A stretch of DNA of 58,151 nt from Pseudomonadota bacterium (GTDB lineage Bacteria; Desulfobacterota; Syntrophia; Syntrophales; UBA8958). Below, one piece after another: positions 8,237 through 15,141 of the stretch (the stretch's first letter is position 1; every line of letters starts with the position of its first letter). The DNA is taken from the NCBI GenBank assembly GCA_030057915.1, contig JASGUC010000038.1, forward strand, positions 1 through 58,151. The letters run 5' to 3'. The position numbers and the translations under genes were made by a program. The notes below the pieces were generated by a model that searched no databases, had not been told where the DNA came from, and saw only the letters and a list, made by a program, of their open reading frames with translations.

Positions 8237-9217
8237 TTAGATCCGGATCAGATTGGCGCCCCAGGATAGACCGCCGCCGAAGGCCGCGGTGATCACCAGG
8301 TCCCCCGGGCCCACGACTCCTTCCGTCCGCGCCTCGTCCAGGGCGATGAGAACCGAGGCGCTGGCGGTGTTCCCGTAGCGATCCAGATTGACATAGAACC
8401 TTTCCCGAGGAACGTCAAGGATGTCGGCGATGCCCCAGAGGATGTTTATGTTCGCCTGATGACACAGGAAACATTTTATCTCCTCCAGCGCCACACCAGC
8501 CGCCGCCGCGGCCTGGCGGATAACCAGGGGGCCCTTGTCGAGGGTGAAGTTGAACACCTCCTCCCCCTTCATGCGGAAATACGCCGCCCGGGGGTTGGCG
8601 ATCTTGGCGTAGGGCATCATGGCGCCACCGCCGGGGACGCAGATGGTTTCACTGCGGCCGCCGTCGGTGCCCAGGACGGAACTCAATATCCCCCGGGTGT
8701 CGTCTTCCCGGCCCTGCAACAGCACCGCCCCCGCCCCGTCTCCGAAATAGGGGTAGGTGGAAAAATCCTTGCGGTTGAGTATCCGGGAATAGGTTTCGGC
8801 GGCGACGAAGAGGATGTTCTCATGCTGTCCCGCCCGAACCAGGGCGTCGGCGAGGTGGAGGCCGTAGGCGCTGCCGGAGCAGACGGAGTTGATATCGAAG
8901 GCGAAGGAATTCCGCGCCCCGAGGAGATGCTGGAGGCGGGTGGCCGTGGCCGGCTGGATGCGGTCGGGCGAGGAGGTGGAGAGGATTATCCCGGCGACGT
9001 CAGCGGCGGGGAAGGCTATCTTGTCCAGGCAGGACCGGGCCGCCTCGAGGGCGAGGTCCGAGGTGGTCTGATGTTCTCCCGCGTGTCGGCGCGCCAGGAC
9101 TCCCGTCTTGCCGCCGACCAGGGCCTGGGCCTCCCGGGAAAACTGGACGAGTTCCTCGTTGGCGATGACGGTTTCGGGCAGATAGGAACCGGTGGAGACG
9201 ATGACACCCCTTTTCAT
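8237..9217 (-). CDS. KAS III-like 3-oxoacyl-ACP synthase (FabH family)
   Basis: 326 residues with the thiolase fold and an intact KAS III triad: Cys113 (NSVCSGSAYGL), His253 (CHQANINIL) and Asn283 (YGNTASAS). The C-terminal GGGLSWG motif is present. FabH enzymes condense an acyl-CoA primer with malonyl-ACP; relatives make ketoacyl chains in polyketide and secondary pathways. It is the first gene of the ACP-PhaC-FabD operon, has a GAGGGAA ribosome site, and is preceded by a good promoter. Primer specificity cannot be read from the sequence. HMG-CoA-synthase-like and CerJ-like relatives keep other residue patterns and fit less well. Confidence 0.88.
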   Translation of the reverse strand: MKRGVIVSTGSYLPETVIANEELVQFSREAQALVGGKTGVLARRHAGEHQTTSDLALEAARSCLDKIAFPAADVAGIILSTSSPDRIQPATATRLQHLLGARNSFAFDINSVCSGSAYGLHLADALVRAGQHENILFVAAETYSRILNRKDFSTYPYFGDGAGAVLLQGREDDTRGILSSVLGTDGGRSETICVPGGGAMMPYAKIANPRAAYFRMKGEEVFNFTLDKGPLVIRQAAAAAGVALEEIKCFLCHQANINILWGIADILDVPRERFYVNLDRYGNTASASVLIALDEARTEGVVGPGDLVITAAFGGGLSWGANLIRI

Positions 9218-9265
9218 AACGCTTTCCCTCGCTTTTCGATCGAACGGATAATCGCCGGTAGCGAC

Positions 9266-9294
9266 ACTCTATCATAGTGGGAAATGCTTGTCAA
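9266..9294 (-). promoter_or_regulatory. Sigma-70-type promoter of the KAS III-ACP-PhaC-FabD operon
   Basis: On the minus strand TTGACA (9294-9289) and TAGAGT (9271-9266) are 17 bases apart, giving a leader of about 40 bases before the start codon at 9217. A mobile repeat is inserted 17 bases upstream of the -35 box. Confidence 0.5.
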
Positions 9295-9311
9295 AAACCC
9301 CCCTCAGGTGG

Positions 9312-9416
9312 CAGGGTGAATTTGTTCTCAATGTAAGTAGTTGATCTTGAATGATCTACTAAAACTGAGGCACGTCCTGTTTTCAGCCACTTAAGAGATA
9401 GAACAAATTTACCCTG
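9312..9416 (+). mobile_element. 105-bp inverted-repeat element, family A copy 1
   Basis: The element begins CAGGGTGAATTTGTTCT and ends with the inverted counterpart AGAACAAATTTACCCTG. The direct repeat CCTCAGGTGG lies immediately on both sides (9302-9311 and 9417-9426), the mark of a 10-bp target duplication. Inside is a GTAG-TT-GATC / GATC-TAC dyad. It encodes nothing and is close to the copies at 32,775 and 50,177. This is a MITE-like, non-autonomous element; no matching transposase is in the window. Confidence 0.85.
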
Positions 9417-9446
9417 CCTCAGGTGGTCTAAGGCGGATTTGTTTTC

Positions 9447-9580
9447 CGAGACCTTTGCAAAACCCTGTTGTGTCGTCCATATGGTTCTCCCCGGGAAGGT
9501 GGGAATCCAGCGTCCTCAACTATTTTCTGGATGCCGGGTCAAGCCCGACAGGGCCTGGCCGGCGGTTTTTCAAAGGTCTC
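9447..9580. repeat. GAGACC-ended dispersed repeat, family B
   Basis: It starts CGAGACCTTTGCAAAA and ends TTTTTCAAAGGTCTC, so its termini are inverted repeats. The interior has the phrase TGGATGCCGGGTCAAGCC, shared with the copies at 21,429 and 30,761. No coding potential is seen. Confidence 0.65.
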
Positions 9581-9671
9581 TTTCCTGGGAATGAGTCGAA
9601 AAGAGCGGGGTTCCCATGGCATGCAGTCCCAGGAAATCGAGCGCTCGCGGGAAAAAACGAATACGCCCCGG

Positions 9672-10982
9672 TCAGGAGGCCCCAGGCGGGCCGCTGACCA
9701 GCACCTTGTCAATCCGGCGCCCGTCCATGTCCACGATCTCGAACCGCCAGTCGCCCCATTGGAAGCGATCGCCCGTGGCGGGGATCCGTTCAAGATAGGA
9801 CATGACGAATCCGGCCAGGGTGTGGAAGTCGCCCCTGACCTCCCCCGGCAGTTTCTGGATCTTGAAATGGGCCTTGAAATCGTCGATGGAGAGGGCGCCG
9901 TCAACGAGCCAGGAGCCGTCCTCGCGGCGGACGATGTCGCTGTCCTCCCCCTCGCTCAGAGAGGGTATGTCGCCCACGATCGTCTCGATGACGTCGCTGA
10001 CGGTCACCAGCCCCTGGATGATGCCGTATTCGTCCACCACCATGGCCATGTGGATGGGGGCGATCTTGAACTGTTCCAGGACCTGCCAGGCGGAGATCGT
10101 TTCGGGGAAATAGAGGGGTTTCCTCAGTAAGGGGAGGAGGTCGGGATCGCCATTTTCCGGGGATGCCCCCTGCTTCAGAAGGTCCTTGAGATGGAGAAAG
10201 CCGATAACCTGATCGAGACCGCCCCGGCCGACGGGGAAACAGGTGTGGTCGCCGGTTCGGATGATTTCCAGATTGTGGGCGAAGGGCTTCGCGGCATCCA
10301 GCCAGAGGATATCCGGACGGGGCGTCATGATATCCTTGACGCCCAGATCGTCGATATGGAAGGCCCGGTGACAGATCTCATGCTCCATGGCATGAAAGAT
10401 GCCCGCCTCCGTCCCCTCCTCGAGAAGCACCTTCACCTCTTCCTCCGATACGGAGCTTGCCGATTTTTTTATATTCATGAGCTTCAGGAGGGCCTCCGTG
10501 GAGACATCGAGGATCCATGCCAGGGGGTAGGCGGCCAGGGAGAGGTAATAGATCGGCCGGGCGACCAGGGCGGCGATCCGTTCCGCCTTGAGCAGGGCCA
10601 GGCGCTTGGGGACCAACTCCCCCAGGACCAGGGAGAGGTAGGTGATTGCCAGCACCACGAGGGTGAGGCTGAGGGTGTCGCTGTACGGACGGAGGGCCGG
10701 ATATTGCTCCAGGTAGGCGCTCAGGGATTTCGCCACGGTGGCGCCGCCGTAGGCCCCGGAGAGGATGCCGACGAGGGTGATGCCGATCTGGATGGTGGAG
10801 AGAAAGCTCCCCGGCTCCTCGGCGAGGCTCAGGGCCCTCTCCGCCCCGGCATTGCCGCTTTCCGCCTCGAGGCGGAGCTTGGCCTTGCGGGAAGAGACCA
10901 GGGCGATCTCCGCCATGGAGAAAGCCCCGTTGATCAGGACCAGGATCGACAGAATGACCAGTTCGGCGGGCAGAGAGGACAT
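9672..10982 (-). CDS. CNNM/CorC-HlyC family membrane protein
   Basis: 436 residues. Residues 1-190 are a DUF21/CNNM transmembrane domain (NGAFSMAEIALVSSRKAKLR, IGITLVGILSGAYGG, LSLVLGELVPKRLAL). Two CBS motifs span about 205-330 (DIMTPRPDILWLDA, MVVDEYGIIQGLVTVSDV). A CorC_HlyC domain closes the protein (SWLVDGALSIDDFKAHF). Members are inner-membrane proteins linked to magnesium or cobalt export; the old name haemolysin is misleading. It is a single-gene unit on the minus strand, with repeats on both sides. The name CorC or MgtE-like cannot be refined from the sequence alone. Confidence 0.9.
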   Translation of the reverse strand: MSSLPAELVILSILVLINGAFSMAEIALVSSRKAKLRLEAESGNAGAERALSLAEEPGSFLSTIQIGITLVGILSGAYGGATVAKSLSAYLEQYPALRPYSDTLSLTLVVLAITYLSLVLGELVPKRLALLKAERIAALVARPIYYLSLAAYPLAWILDVSTEALLKLMNIKKSASSVSEEEVKVLLEEGTEAGIFHAMEHEICHRAFHIDDLGVKDIMTPRPDILWLDAAKPFAHNLEIIRTGDHTCFPVGRGGLDQVIGFLHLKDLLKQGASPENGDPDLLPLLRKPLYFPETISAWQVLEQFKIAPIHMAMVVDEYGIIQGLVTVSDVIETIVGDIPSLSEGEDSDIVRREDGSWLVDGALSIDDFKAHFKIQKLPGEVRGDFHTLAGFVMSYLERIPATGDRFQWGDWRFEIVDMDGRRIDKVLVSGPPGAS

Positions 10983-11024
10983 GACTTGCGTCTTCCGGGA
11001 TTCAAGCGATGATTGCGATCAATG

Positions 11025-11155
11025 GAACCAATTGCAAAAGTATCGGCAATCGCCTTCTCTTCATCCCGCGCTTGATGCGGAAACCGGTAAATTCAATTGG
11101 TTTTGAGTCCGTCTTACATGGGAGCGGCCAATTGGACGAGTTTTGCAATTGGTTC
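11025..11155. mobile_element. 131-bp element with perfect 15-bp inverted ends, family C copy 1
   Basis: GAACCAATTGCAAAA (11025-11039) and TTTTGCAATTGGTTC (11141-11155) are exact inverted repeats. The middle contains ACCGGTAAATTCAATTGG, which is also found in the copies at 12,486 and 43,337. It is a non-coding, MITE-like element. No clear flanking duplication was found for this copy. Confidence 0.75.
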
Positions 11156-11265
11156 AATATAGGCGGCATTTGTGGCGGAGTCAAGGAGAGAGTCCCGCCT
11201 TGTTGACCAGGGGAGAGGATGGTCCGGTTCCGCGGGAGGCGGCGCTCGGGAAGGCGGTACGGGCC

Positions 11266-11493
11266 TCAGTAACGAAGGAAGAGTATGGGGAGAAAATAGA
11301 GGACCGCCAGGATAATGACCCCGACGCAAAAGGCATCGAGAGCCCTTTCCAGCCCTGGAATAGCCCTTTCCCAGTCATAGTCCCGGATTCGTCGGAACAG
11401 TCTCGCCAGGCAAAGGCCGGCCCGGAGGCGACGGTCGCTCCGTGCGGCGGGGGGAAATCCGTAGGTGTCGTCTGCATAGGCGCGTAATTTCAT
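11266..11493 (-). CDS. Small membrane protein of unknown function
   Basis: 75 residues. The N-terminal half is basic and aromatic (KLRAYADDTYGFPPAARSD) and the last 22 residues are a membrane span (FCVGVIILAVLYFLPILFL). GGCAGGA lies about 8 bases before the ATG at 11493; an in-frame TTG at 11517 is also possible. It lies on the same strand as lexA, 124 bases further on, so it may be in the LexA regulon and act as a small SOS-type membrane peptide. That link is speculation from position. I do not recognise a family. Confidence 0.45.
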   Translation of the reverse strand: MKLRAYADDTYGFPPAARSDRRLRAGLCLARLFRRIRDYDWERAIPGLERALDAFCVGVIILAVLYFLPILFLRY

Positions 11494-11550
11494 GAAGGAT
11501 GTCCTGCCTTTCGCCAATCGCTTCCGGGAGGGGGGCGATTGGCCGAATTT

Positions 11551-11615
11551 TCTATGAAAATATCTACAACTATTCGGATATATTCATCGTTCGCCGTGCC
11601 TGTCCCAGGCGGGGG
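11551..11615. repeat. Gene-end repeat, family E copy 1
   Basis: About 60 bases just downstream of the lexA stop resemble the stretch just downstream of the dockerin gene (45,165-45,225). They share GAAAAT-TC--CAACTATT-GGA-ATA, then CGTT and GCCTG-CCC. Identity is roughly 70 percent by eye. A short GCCTG/CAGGC dyad at the end may help terminate lexA transcription. Confidence 0.4.
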
Positions 11616-11617
11616 CC

Positions 11618-12205
11618 TTAGAGGCGATACTTTCTGATCACCGCCGTAACCACGCCCCCCATGAGAAGTTCCGCTTTCGGGACGATGGGAGGGTACTTGG
11701 GATTGGCCGCCTCGAGGCGGACCCGTGTTCCCTGTTTGCGGAAATATTTCATCGTCCATTCGCCGTCCACTTGGGCAACGACGACATCTCCGCTCTTCGG
11801 CGTCCGTCCCCTTTCGACGATGACGAGGTCGCCCTCGCGGATGCCCTCGCCGATCATGGAGTCGCCGCTGACCTGGAGGAGGAAGGAGGACTCCGGCCTG
11901 GTCACCAGGTATTCGTCGAGAGAGATGATGTCCCGGAGTTCCTCCTCGGCGGGGGAGGGAAAGCCGGCGGCCACTTCCCCGGCCATGGGAATCCCCCGGG
12001 CCCGACGCCCCGGCGTCAGATAGCCCCTGCCGTCCTTCTCCAACAGGCCGTTCTCCAGCAGCTTGTTGATCCAGAAGTGGACGACGCTTTTGGAGCGGAC
12101 CCCCAGGAGCGGGAGCATCTCCGCATAACTGGGCATCCGCCGGCGCTGGCGGTGGAAGTTGTCGATGGCCTTAGCCACGCTATGGATGGTTCTTGTCGTT
12201 TTCAT
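11618..12205 (-). CDS. lexA: LexA-family SOS repressor
   Basis: 195 residues. Residues 1-60 form the winged helix (PSYAEMLPLLGVRSKSVVHF). The self-cleavage site is Ala80-Gly81 (VAAGFPSP), the nucleophile is Ser116 (GDSMIGEGI) and the base is Lys153 (WTMKYFR), so RecA-stimulated autoproteolysis should be possible. The DNA-binding helix is divergent from that of E. coli, which fits the different operator found just upstream. Length is close to the usual 200. The ATG lies only 8 bases from the -10 box, so the message may be nearly leaderless. UmuD lacks the N-terminal HTH, which excludes it. Confidence 0.9.
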   Translation of the reverse strand: MKTTRTIHSVAKAIDNFHRQRRRMPSYAEMLPLLGVRSKSVVHFWINKLLENGLLEKDGRGYLTPGRRARGIPMAGEVAAGFPSPAEEELRDIISLDEYLVTRPESSFLLQVSGDSMIGEGIREGDLVIVERGRTPKSGDVVVAQVDGEWTMKYFRKQGTRVRLEAANPKYPPIVPKAELLMGGVVTAVIRKYRL

Positions 12206-12213
12206 GGCCTCAC

Positions 12214-12240
12214 GTTATAGAACATATGTTCTATTGTCAA
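12214..12240 (-). promoter_or_regulatory. lexA promoter with overlapping LexA operator
   Basis: A perfect 18-bp palindrome, ATAGAACATATGTTCTAT, lies at 12217-12234. It contains GAAC-N4-GTTC, the core of the Gram-positive (Cheo box) LexA operator, not CTG-N10-CAG. On the minus strand TTGACA (12240-12235) and TATAAC (12219-12214) flank it with a 15-base spacer, so a bound repressor would cover the promoter. Autoregulation is inferred from this layout. Confidence 0.8.
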
Positions 12241-12279
12241 GGGTTTTTTTCGGCGTCCGCCTCCATGACGGAGACGGTT

Positions 12280-12419
12280 CGAGCCCTTTGAAAAACCACC
12301 CTTTCCTATCGTCTCGTCCCGGCAAAAGCCCGGGGATCGTAACTCTCTGAAAACGCCGCATTCCGGCTTCGGGCGGAGCGACGGCGGAGAGTCCCAAACG
12401 GCGTTTTTCAAAGCTCTCG
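12280..12419. repeat. GAGACC-type dispersed repeat, family B
   Basis: It starts CGAGCCCTTTGAAAAACC and ends GTTTTTCAAAGCTCTCG, imperfect inverted ends. The interior phrases GTCCCGGCAAAAGCCC and GGAGAGTCCCAAACG recur at 19,600-19,700. Non-coding. Confidence 0.6.
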
Positions 12420-12485
12420 GTTCTTGTCCCGCCTCTTGGCCCGGCGCACGGGACGGTCCGGGCATTTTACAAGTTCTTTCGGATC

Positions 12486-12617
12486 GAGCCAATTGTAAAG
12501 GTATCGGGAATTGCCTTTTCGTCATTCCGCGCTTGATGTGGAAACCGGTAAATTCAATTGGTTGTTGAGTCCGTCTTGTCTTGGAGCGGCGGATGCGACG
12601 AATTTGGCAATTGACTC
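12486..12617. mobile_element. 132-bp inverted-end element, family C copy 2
   Basis: It begins GAGCCAATTGTAAA and ends TTTGGCAATTGACTC, and shares the interior ACCGGTAAATTCAATTGG with copy 1. GGATC sits directly on both sides (12481-12485 and 12618-12622), a possible 5-bp target duplication. It has the same orientation as copy 1, so the two bracket lexA and the small membrane gene. Confidence 0.7.
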
Positions 12618-12660
12618 GGATCTTCCCGGGGTTGGCATTGGACGACGCCGATGCCCGCGG

Positions 12661-12810
12661 TCATCCGGATGTCTTTGGCGGGGGAAGGTGAAAGGTCTCC
12701 CTTTCCTGGTTGACCGTCAGAGCGATCATGGCGGCGACGACGATGAACAGGGGGCCGAGGGCGGGGACAACGGGGGCGGATAGCTTGAGATCGACGAGTC
12801 TCTTCGTCAA
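12661..12810 (-). CDS. Small single-span membrane protein, 49 residues
   Basis: A short frame directly after the PfkB-type kinase. The TTG at 12810 is preceded by AAAGGA overlapping the kinase stop, and the frame ends in TGA at 12661. The product begins MTKRLVDLKLS, has one hydrophobic stretch (VPALGPLFIVVAAMIALTV), and ends in a polar, proline-rich tail (HLPPPKTSG). Position and ribosome site favour a real gene translated with the kinase; nine bases separate them. No family is recognised. The chance of a random frame of this length is not negligible in GC-rich DNA. Confidence 0.42.
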   Translation of the reverse strand: MTKRLVDLKLSAPVVPALGPLFIVVAAMIALTVNQERETFHLPPPKTSG

Positions 12811-12819
12811 ACCGTCCTT

Positions 12820-13989
12820 TCAACTGTAAAGCGCGTCCATCATGTCGAGCATGGGCCCGGCCGTTTTTATGTTCACGACCTTGACGGCGTGGCGATCCTC
12901 CGCTCCCAGTTCCGCACGGAAGGCGTCCAGTTCCCGTCGGTCGGGACAATAGCCGGCGCCGCCCAGGGTGGCGCAGGCGTAAGAGGCCCAGATGGCCGCT
13001 TCCGCCATGGCGGCGCGAAAATCCTCGAAGGAGAAGGAGGCGCGTCCCGCCAGCGCCGAGACGAGGCCGGCGGCAAAGGCGTCACCCGCCCCGGTGGCAT
13101 CCTGGATTCGGTCCGGGGGCAGCAGGGCCTGGCTGTATATGAGCCCGTCCCCGTCGCCGCCATGGACCCCGAGGGCGCCGAAACGTCCCATGCTGATTAC
13201 GGCGTTGATCCGTCGCTCCCGGAACCAGAGGACGATTTTCCGCAGGGAGGGGATACGGTCCGCCGTCTTCATGAGGCTCTTGAATTCCCAGACATTCATT
13301 TGCATGACCGAGGTCTTGCGGATGGCATCCTCCCAGAAGGCAATGCCCAATTCAATCTGGCTGTGGCCGAGATTGAGAAAAACGGGCGCCTTGCCATGCC
13401 AGTAATCGATGATGAAACGGGTGCATTCTCCGGGAACATGGGGAAGGCCGTTGCTCTTGTCGCCATAGATGTGGCCCACGATCACCCCCCCCGGCGCGAG
13501 GCCGAGCTTGTGTTCGATGTCGTGAAAGCGTTTTTCCAGGTGTTTTCGGAAGTCCTTTCCCTCGGCGAATTTTTCCGAAAAGACCGTCGTCTGTCCCTGG
13601 TTGACCAGTAGAGTCGAGCGGGGAGTGGCGAGACGGGGGACAAAGAATTTCCGCGGGGAGAGAAACCTCGCCAGTTCCGGCGGGCCGGCGATTTTGCCGG
13701 CGGCGGCGATGATGGCCTCCAGGATCGATCTGCCCCGGCCGTCGTTGCCCACGGGCAGGATAGGCAGCACCGGGTGTCCGGCGGCAAGGAGGCGAAGGGT
13801 ATAATTCAGTCCGCTTCCCCCGAGGCTCTCCTCCTGCCGGACGATCTGTTTGCGTCCGATCCGCAGGGGGGCCTCGCAATGGATAATGGTCTCGATGGCC
13901 CCGCTGCCGACGACGACTACCGGGGCCGGCGGTTCCCTTCGCGGCGTTGATCGCTCCGGTTCATCTGTCGTGCGGTGTGAGCAATTCAT
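12820..13989 (-). CDS. PfkB-family (ribokinase-like) carbohydrate kinase
   Basis: 389 residues. The N-terminal lid and sugar site follow the PfkB pattern (GSGLNYTLRLLAAG). The C-terminal signature DATGAGDAFAAGL holds the catalytic Asp and the anion hole. ATP binding in the C-terminal half is as in ribokinase. The ATG at 13989 was chosen for the AAGGAACAGGG just upstream; a longer frame to 14163 is arginine- and proline-rich and is probably not translated. Neighbours are NagB-like and GlmM genes, so the substrate may be an amino sugar or its phosphate. The family covers many sugars and nucleosides, so the substrate cannot be named. Confidence 0.82.
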   Translation of the reverse strand: MNCSHRTTDEPERSTPRREPPAPVVVVGSGAIETIIHCEAPLRIGRKQIVRQEESLGGSGLNYTLRLLAAGHPVLPILPVGNDGRGRSILEAIIAAAGKIAGPPELARFLSPRKFFVPRLATPRSTLLVNQGQTTVFSEKFAEGKDFRKHLEKRFHDIEHKLGLAPGGVIVGHIYGDKSNGLPHVPGECTRFIIDYWHGKAPVFLNLGHSQIELGIAFWEDAIRKTSVMQMNVWEFKSLMKTADRIPSLRKIVLWFRERRINAVISMGRFGALGVHGGDGDGLIYSQALLPPDRIQDATGAGDAFAAGLVSALAGRASFSFEDFRAAMAEAAIWASYACATLGGAGYCPDRRELDAFRAELGAEDRHAVKVVNIKTAGPMLDMMDALYS

Positions 13990-14169
13990 CCCTGTTCCTT
14001 CTTCCGAATCGTTCCACCCCCGTGGCCGTCGGAGGCGGTGTCCCGGAGGGCATGGGTCGCGCCGGAGGCTATGGGCCGCGCCGGCGGCAGGCAAACGCCC
14101 TGGCGGCCCGGCGCCGCTCTCCCCTGGCGGATTCGGCATCCGGCCGGGGCGACGCCGCGGCAATGCCGT

Positions 14170-15132
14170 TTATCCGGCCAGCTCCTCGATTTCGATGCCC
14201 CGGCTTTCGATTCGATCCCTCTGAGTCAGGACCTCCGCCGCCGCCTCCCGATCCAGGACGTAGGTCATTTCTCCGCCCCGGCCGGCCAGAACCTGCCCGT
14301 AGGAAATGGGCACCTGTTCGTTCACGTCTTCCAGCAGCGAGGCGGCCACGGGTTCCGCCTTGCGCTTGCCGTTGGCCAGCAGCAACACCGCTTTTGCCTC
14401 ATAGACCAACTCCGCGCCCATGGAGACGGCGAAACGGGGACTCTCCTCCCGGCGGGAAAAGTGCCGATCGGCCACGGCGTTGTCGATGGTATTGTCATCC
14501 AGTTGAACCAGGAGCATGCGATTGCCGGGAAAGGGAATGCCCGCCTCGTGAAAGGCCACGTGACCCCGGCCGCCCACGCCGACGATGTGGAGGTCGATGC
14601 CGCCGGCGGCGGCGATCTCCCGTTCGTAGGCATCCAGTATTTCGCGCCGGATCCACCGCAGATAATCCGAGGCGGCCTCCGGGCGGATGACCACGGCCTT
14701 CCCCTTGTCCGCGCCCTGCTTTTCCCAGTCGTCGGGATAGGCGGCCAGCTCCGCCTCCAACCGCCCCTGGTCGATGAGGGCGCCCCAGGGGACATAGGCG
14801 GCCCGGAAATTCTCCCGGAGGCGCCCGAAGAGTTCCCGGATCATGAAGAAGGAATAGCTTTCCGGATGCAGGGTCCGCTGCTGGGGGTTCTCTCCCGGCA
14901 GGCCGATGTATTCGTCGAGGTTGAAACTGGCGACGCTGGCGGCGGCGAAGTCGCCTCCGTTCGCCGCCTCGGCCAGATGTCGGTAAAGCCCCGTAGGGGT
15001 GTTCCCCGTGGCGAGCCCCAGGACGAAGCGGCCCTGACGGGCCAGGGTCCGACGGATGTAGCCAACGACGATTTTGGCGCCGACGGCGCTCATGTGTTCG
15101 AAATCCTTGGTGATAATTACTTTAAAAGGCAT
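14170..15132 (-). CDS. nagB: NagB-like glucosamine-6-phosphate deaminase/isomerase
   Basis: 320 residues, longer than the 230-266 of common NagB. It keeps the phosphate loop (GLATGNTPTGLYR), the proton-transfer Asp in NLDEYIGL, and GHVAFHE, which supplies the His and Glu of the ring-opening triad. The triad Asp just before that GH is replaced by Arg (GGRGH). The enzyme normally converts glucosamine-6-phosphate to fructose-6-phosphate plus ammonia in the cytoplasm. It starts nine bases after glmM, so both branches of glucosamine-6-phosphate use are in one unit. Because of the altered triad, an isomerase or sugar-phosphate role other than deamination is possible. Confidence 0.75.
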   Translation of the reverse strand: MPFKVIITKDFEHMSAVGAKIVVGYIRRTLARQGRFVLGLATGNTPTGLYRHLAEAANGGDFAAASVASFNLDEYIGLPGENPQQRTLHPESYSFFMIRELFGRLRENFRAAYVPWGALIDQGRLEAELAAYPDDWEKQGADKGKAVVIRPEAASDYLRWIRREILDAYEREIAAAGGIDLHIVGVGGRGHVAFHEAGIPFPGNRMLLVQLDDNTIDNAVADRHFSRREESPRFAVSMGAELVYEAKAVLLLANGKRKAEPVAASLLEDVNEQVPISYGQVLAGRGGEMTYVLDREAAAEVLTQRDRIESRGIEIEELAG

Positions 15133-15141
15133 GGTCTCTCC

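Noticed and set aside
11177..11265. Coding frames in the gap after the small membrane gene
   Set aside because: Short frames only, with no ribosome site and no protein-like composition.
13990..14163. N-terminal extension of the PfkB-type kinase
   Set aside because: The extra 58 residues are Arg/Pro/Gly-rich with no kinase motif, and the ATG at 13989 has a good ribosome site.
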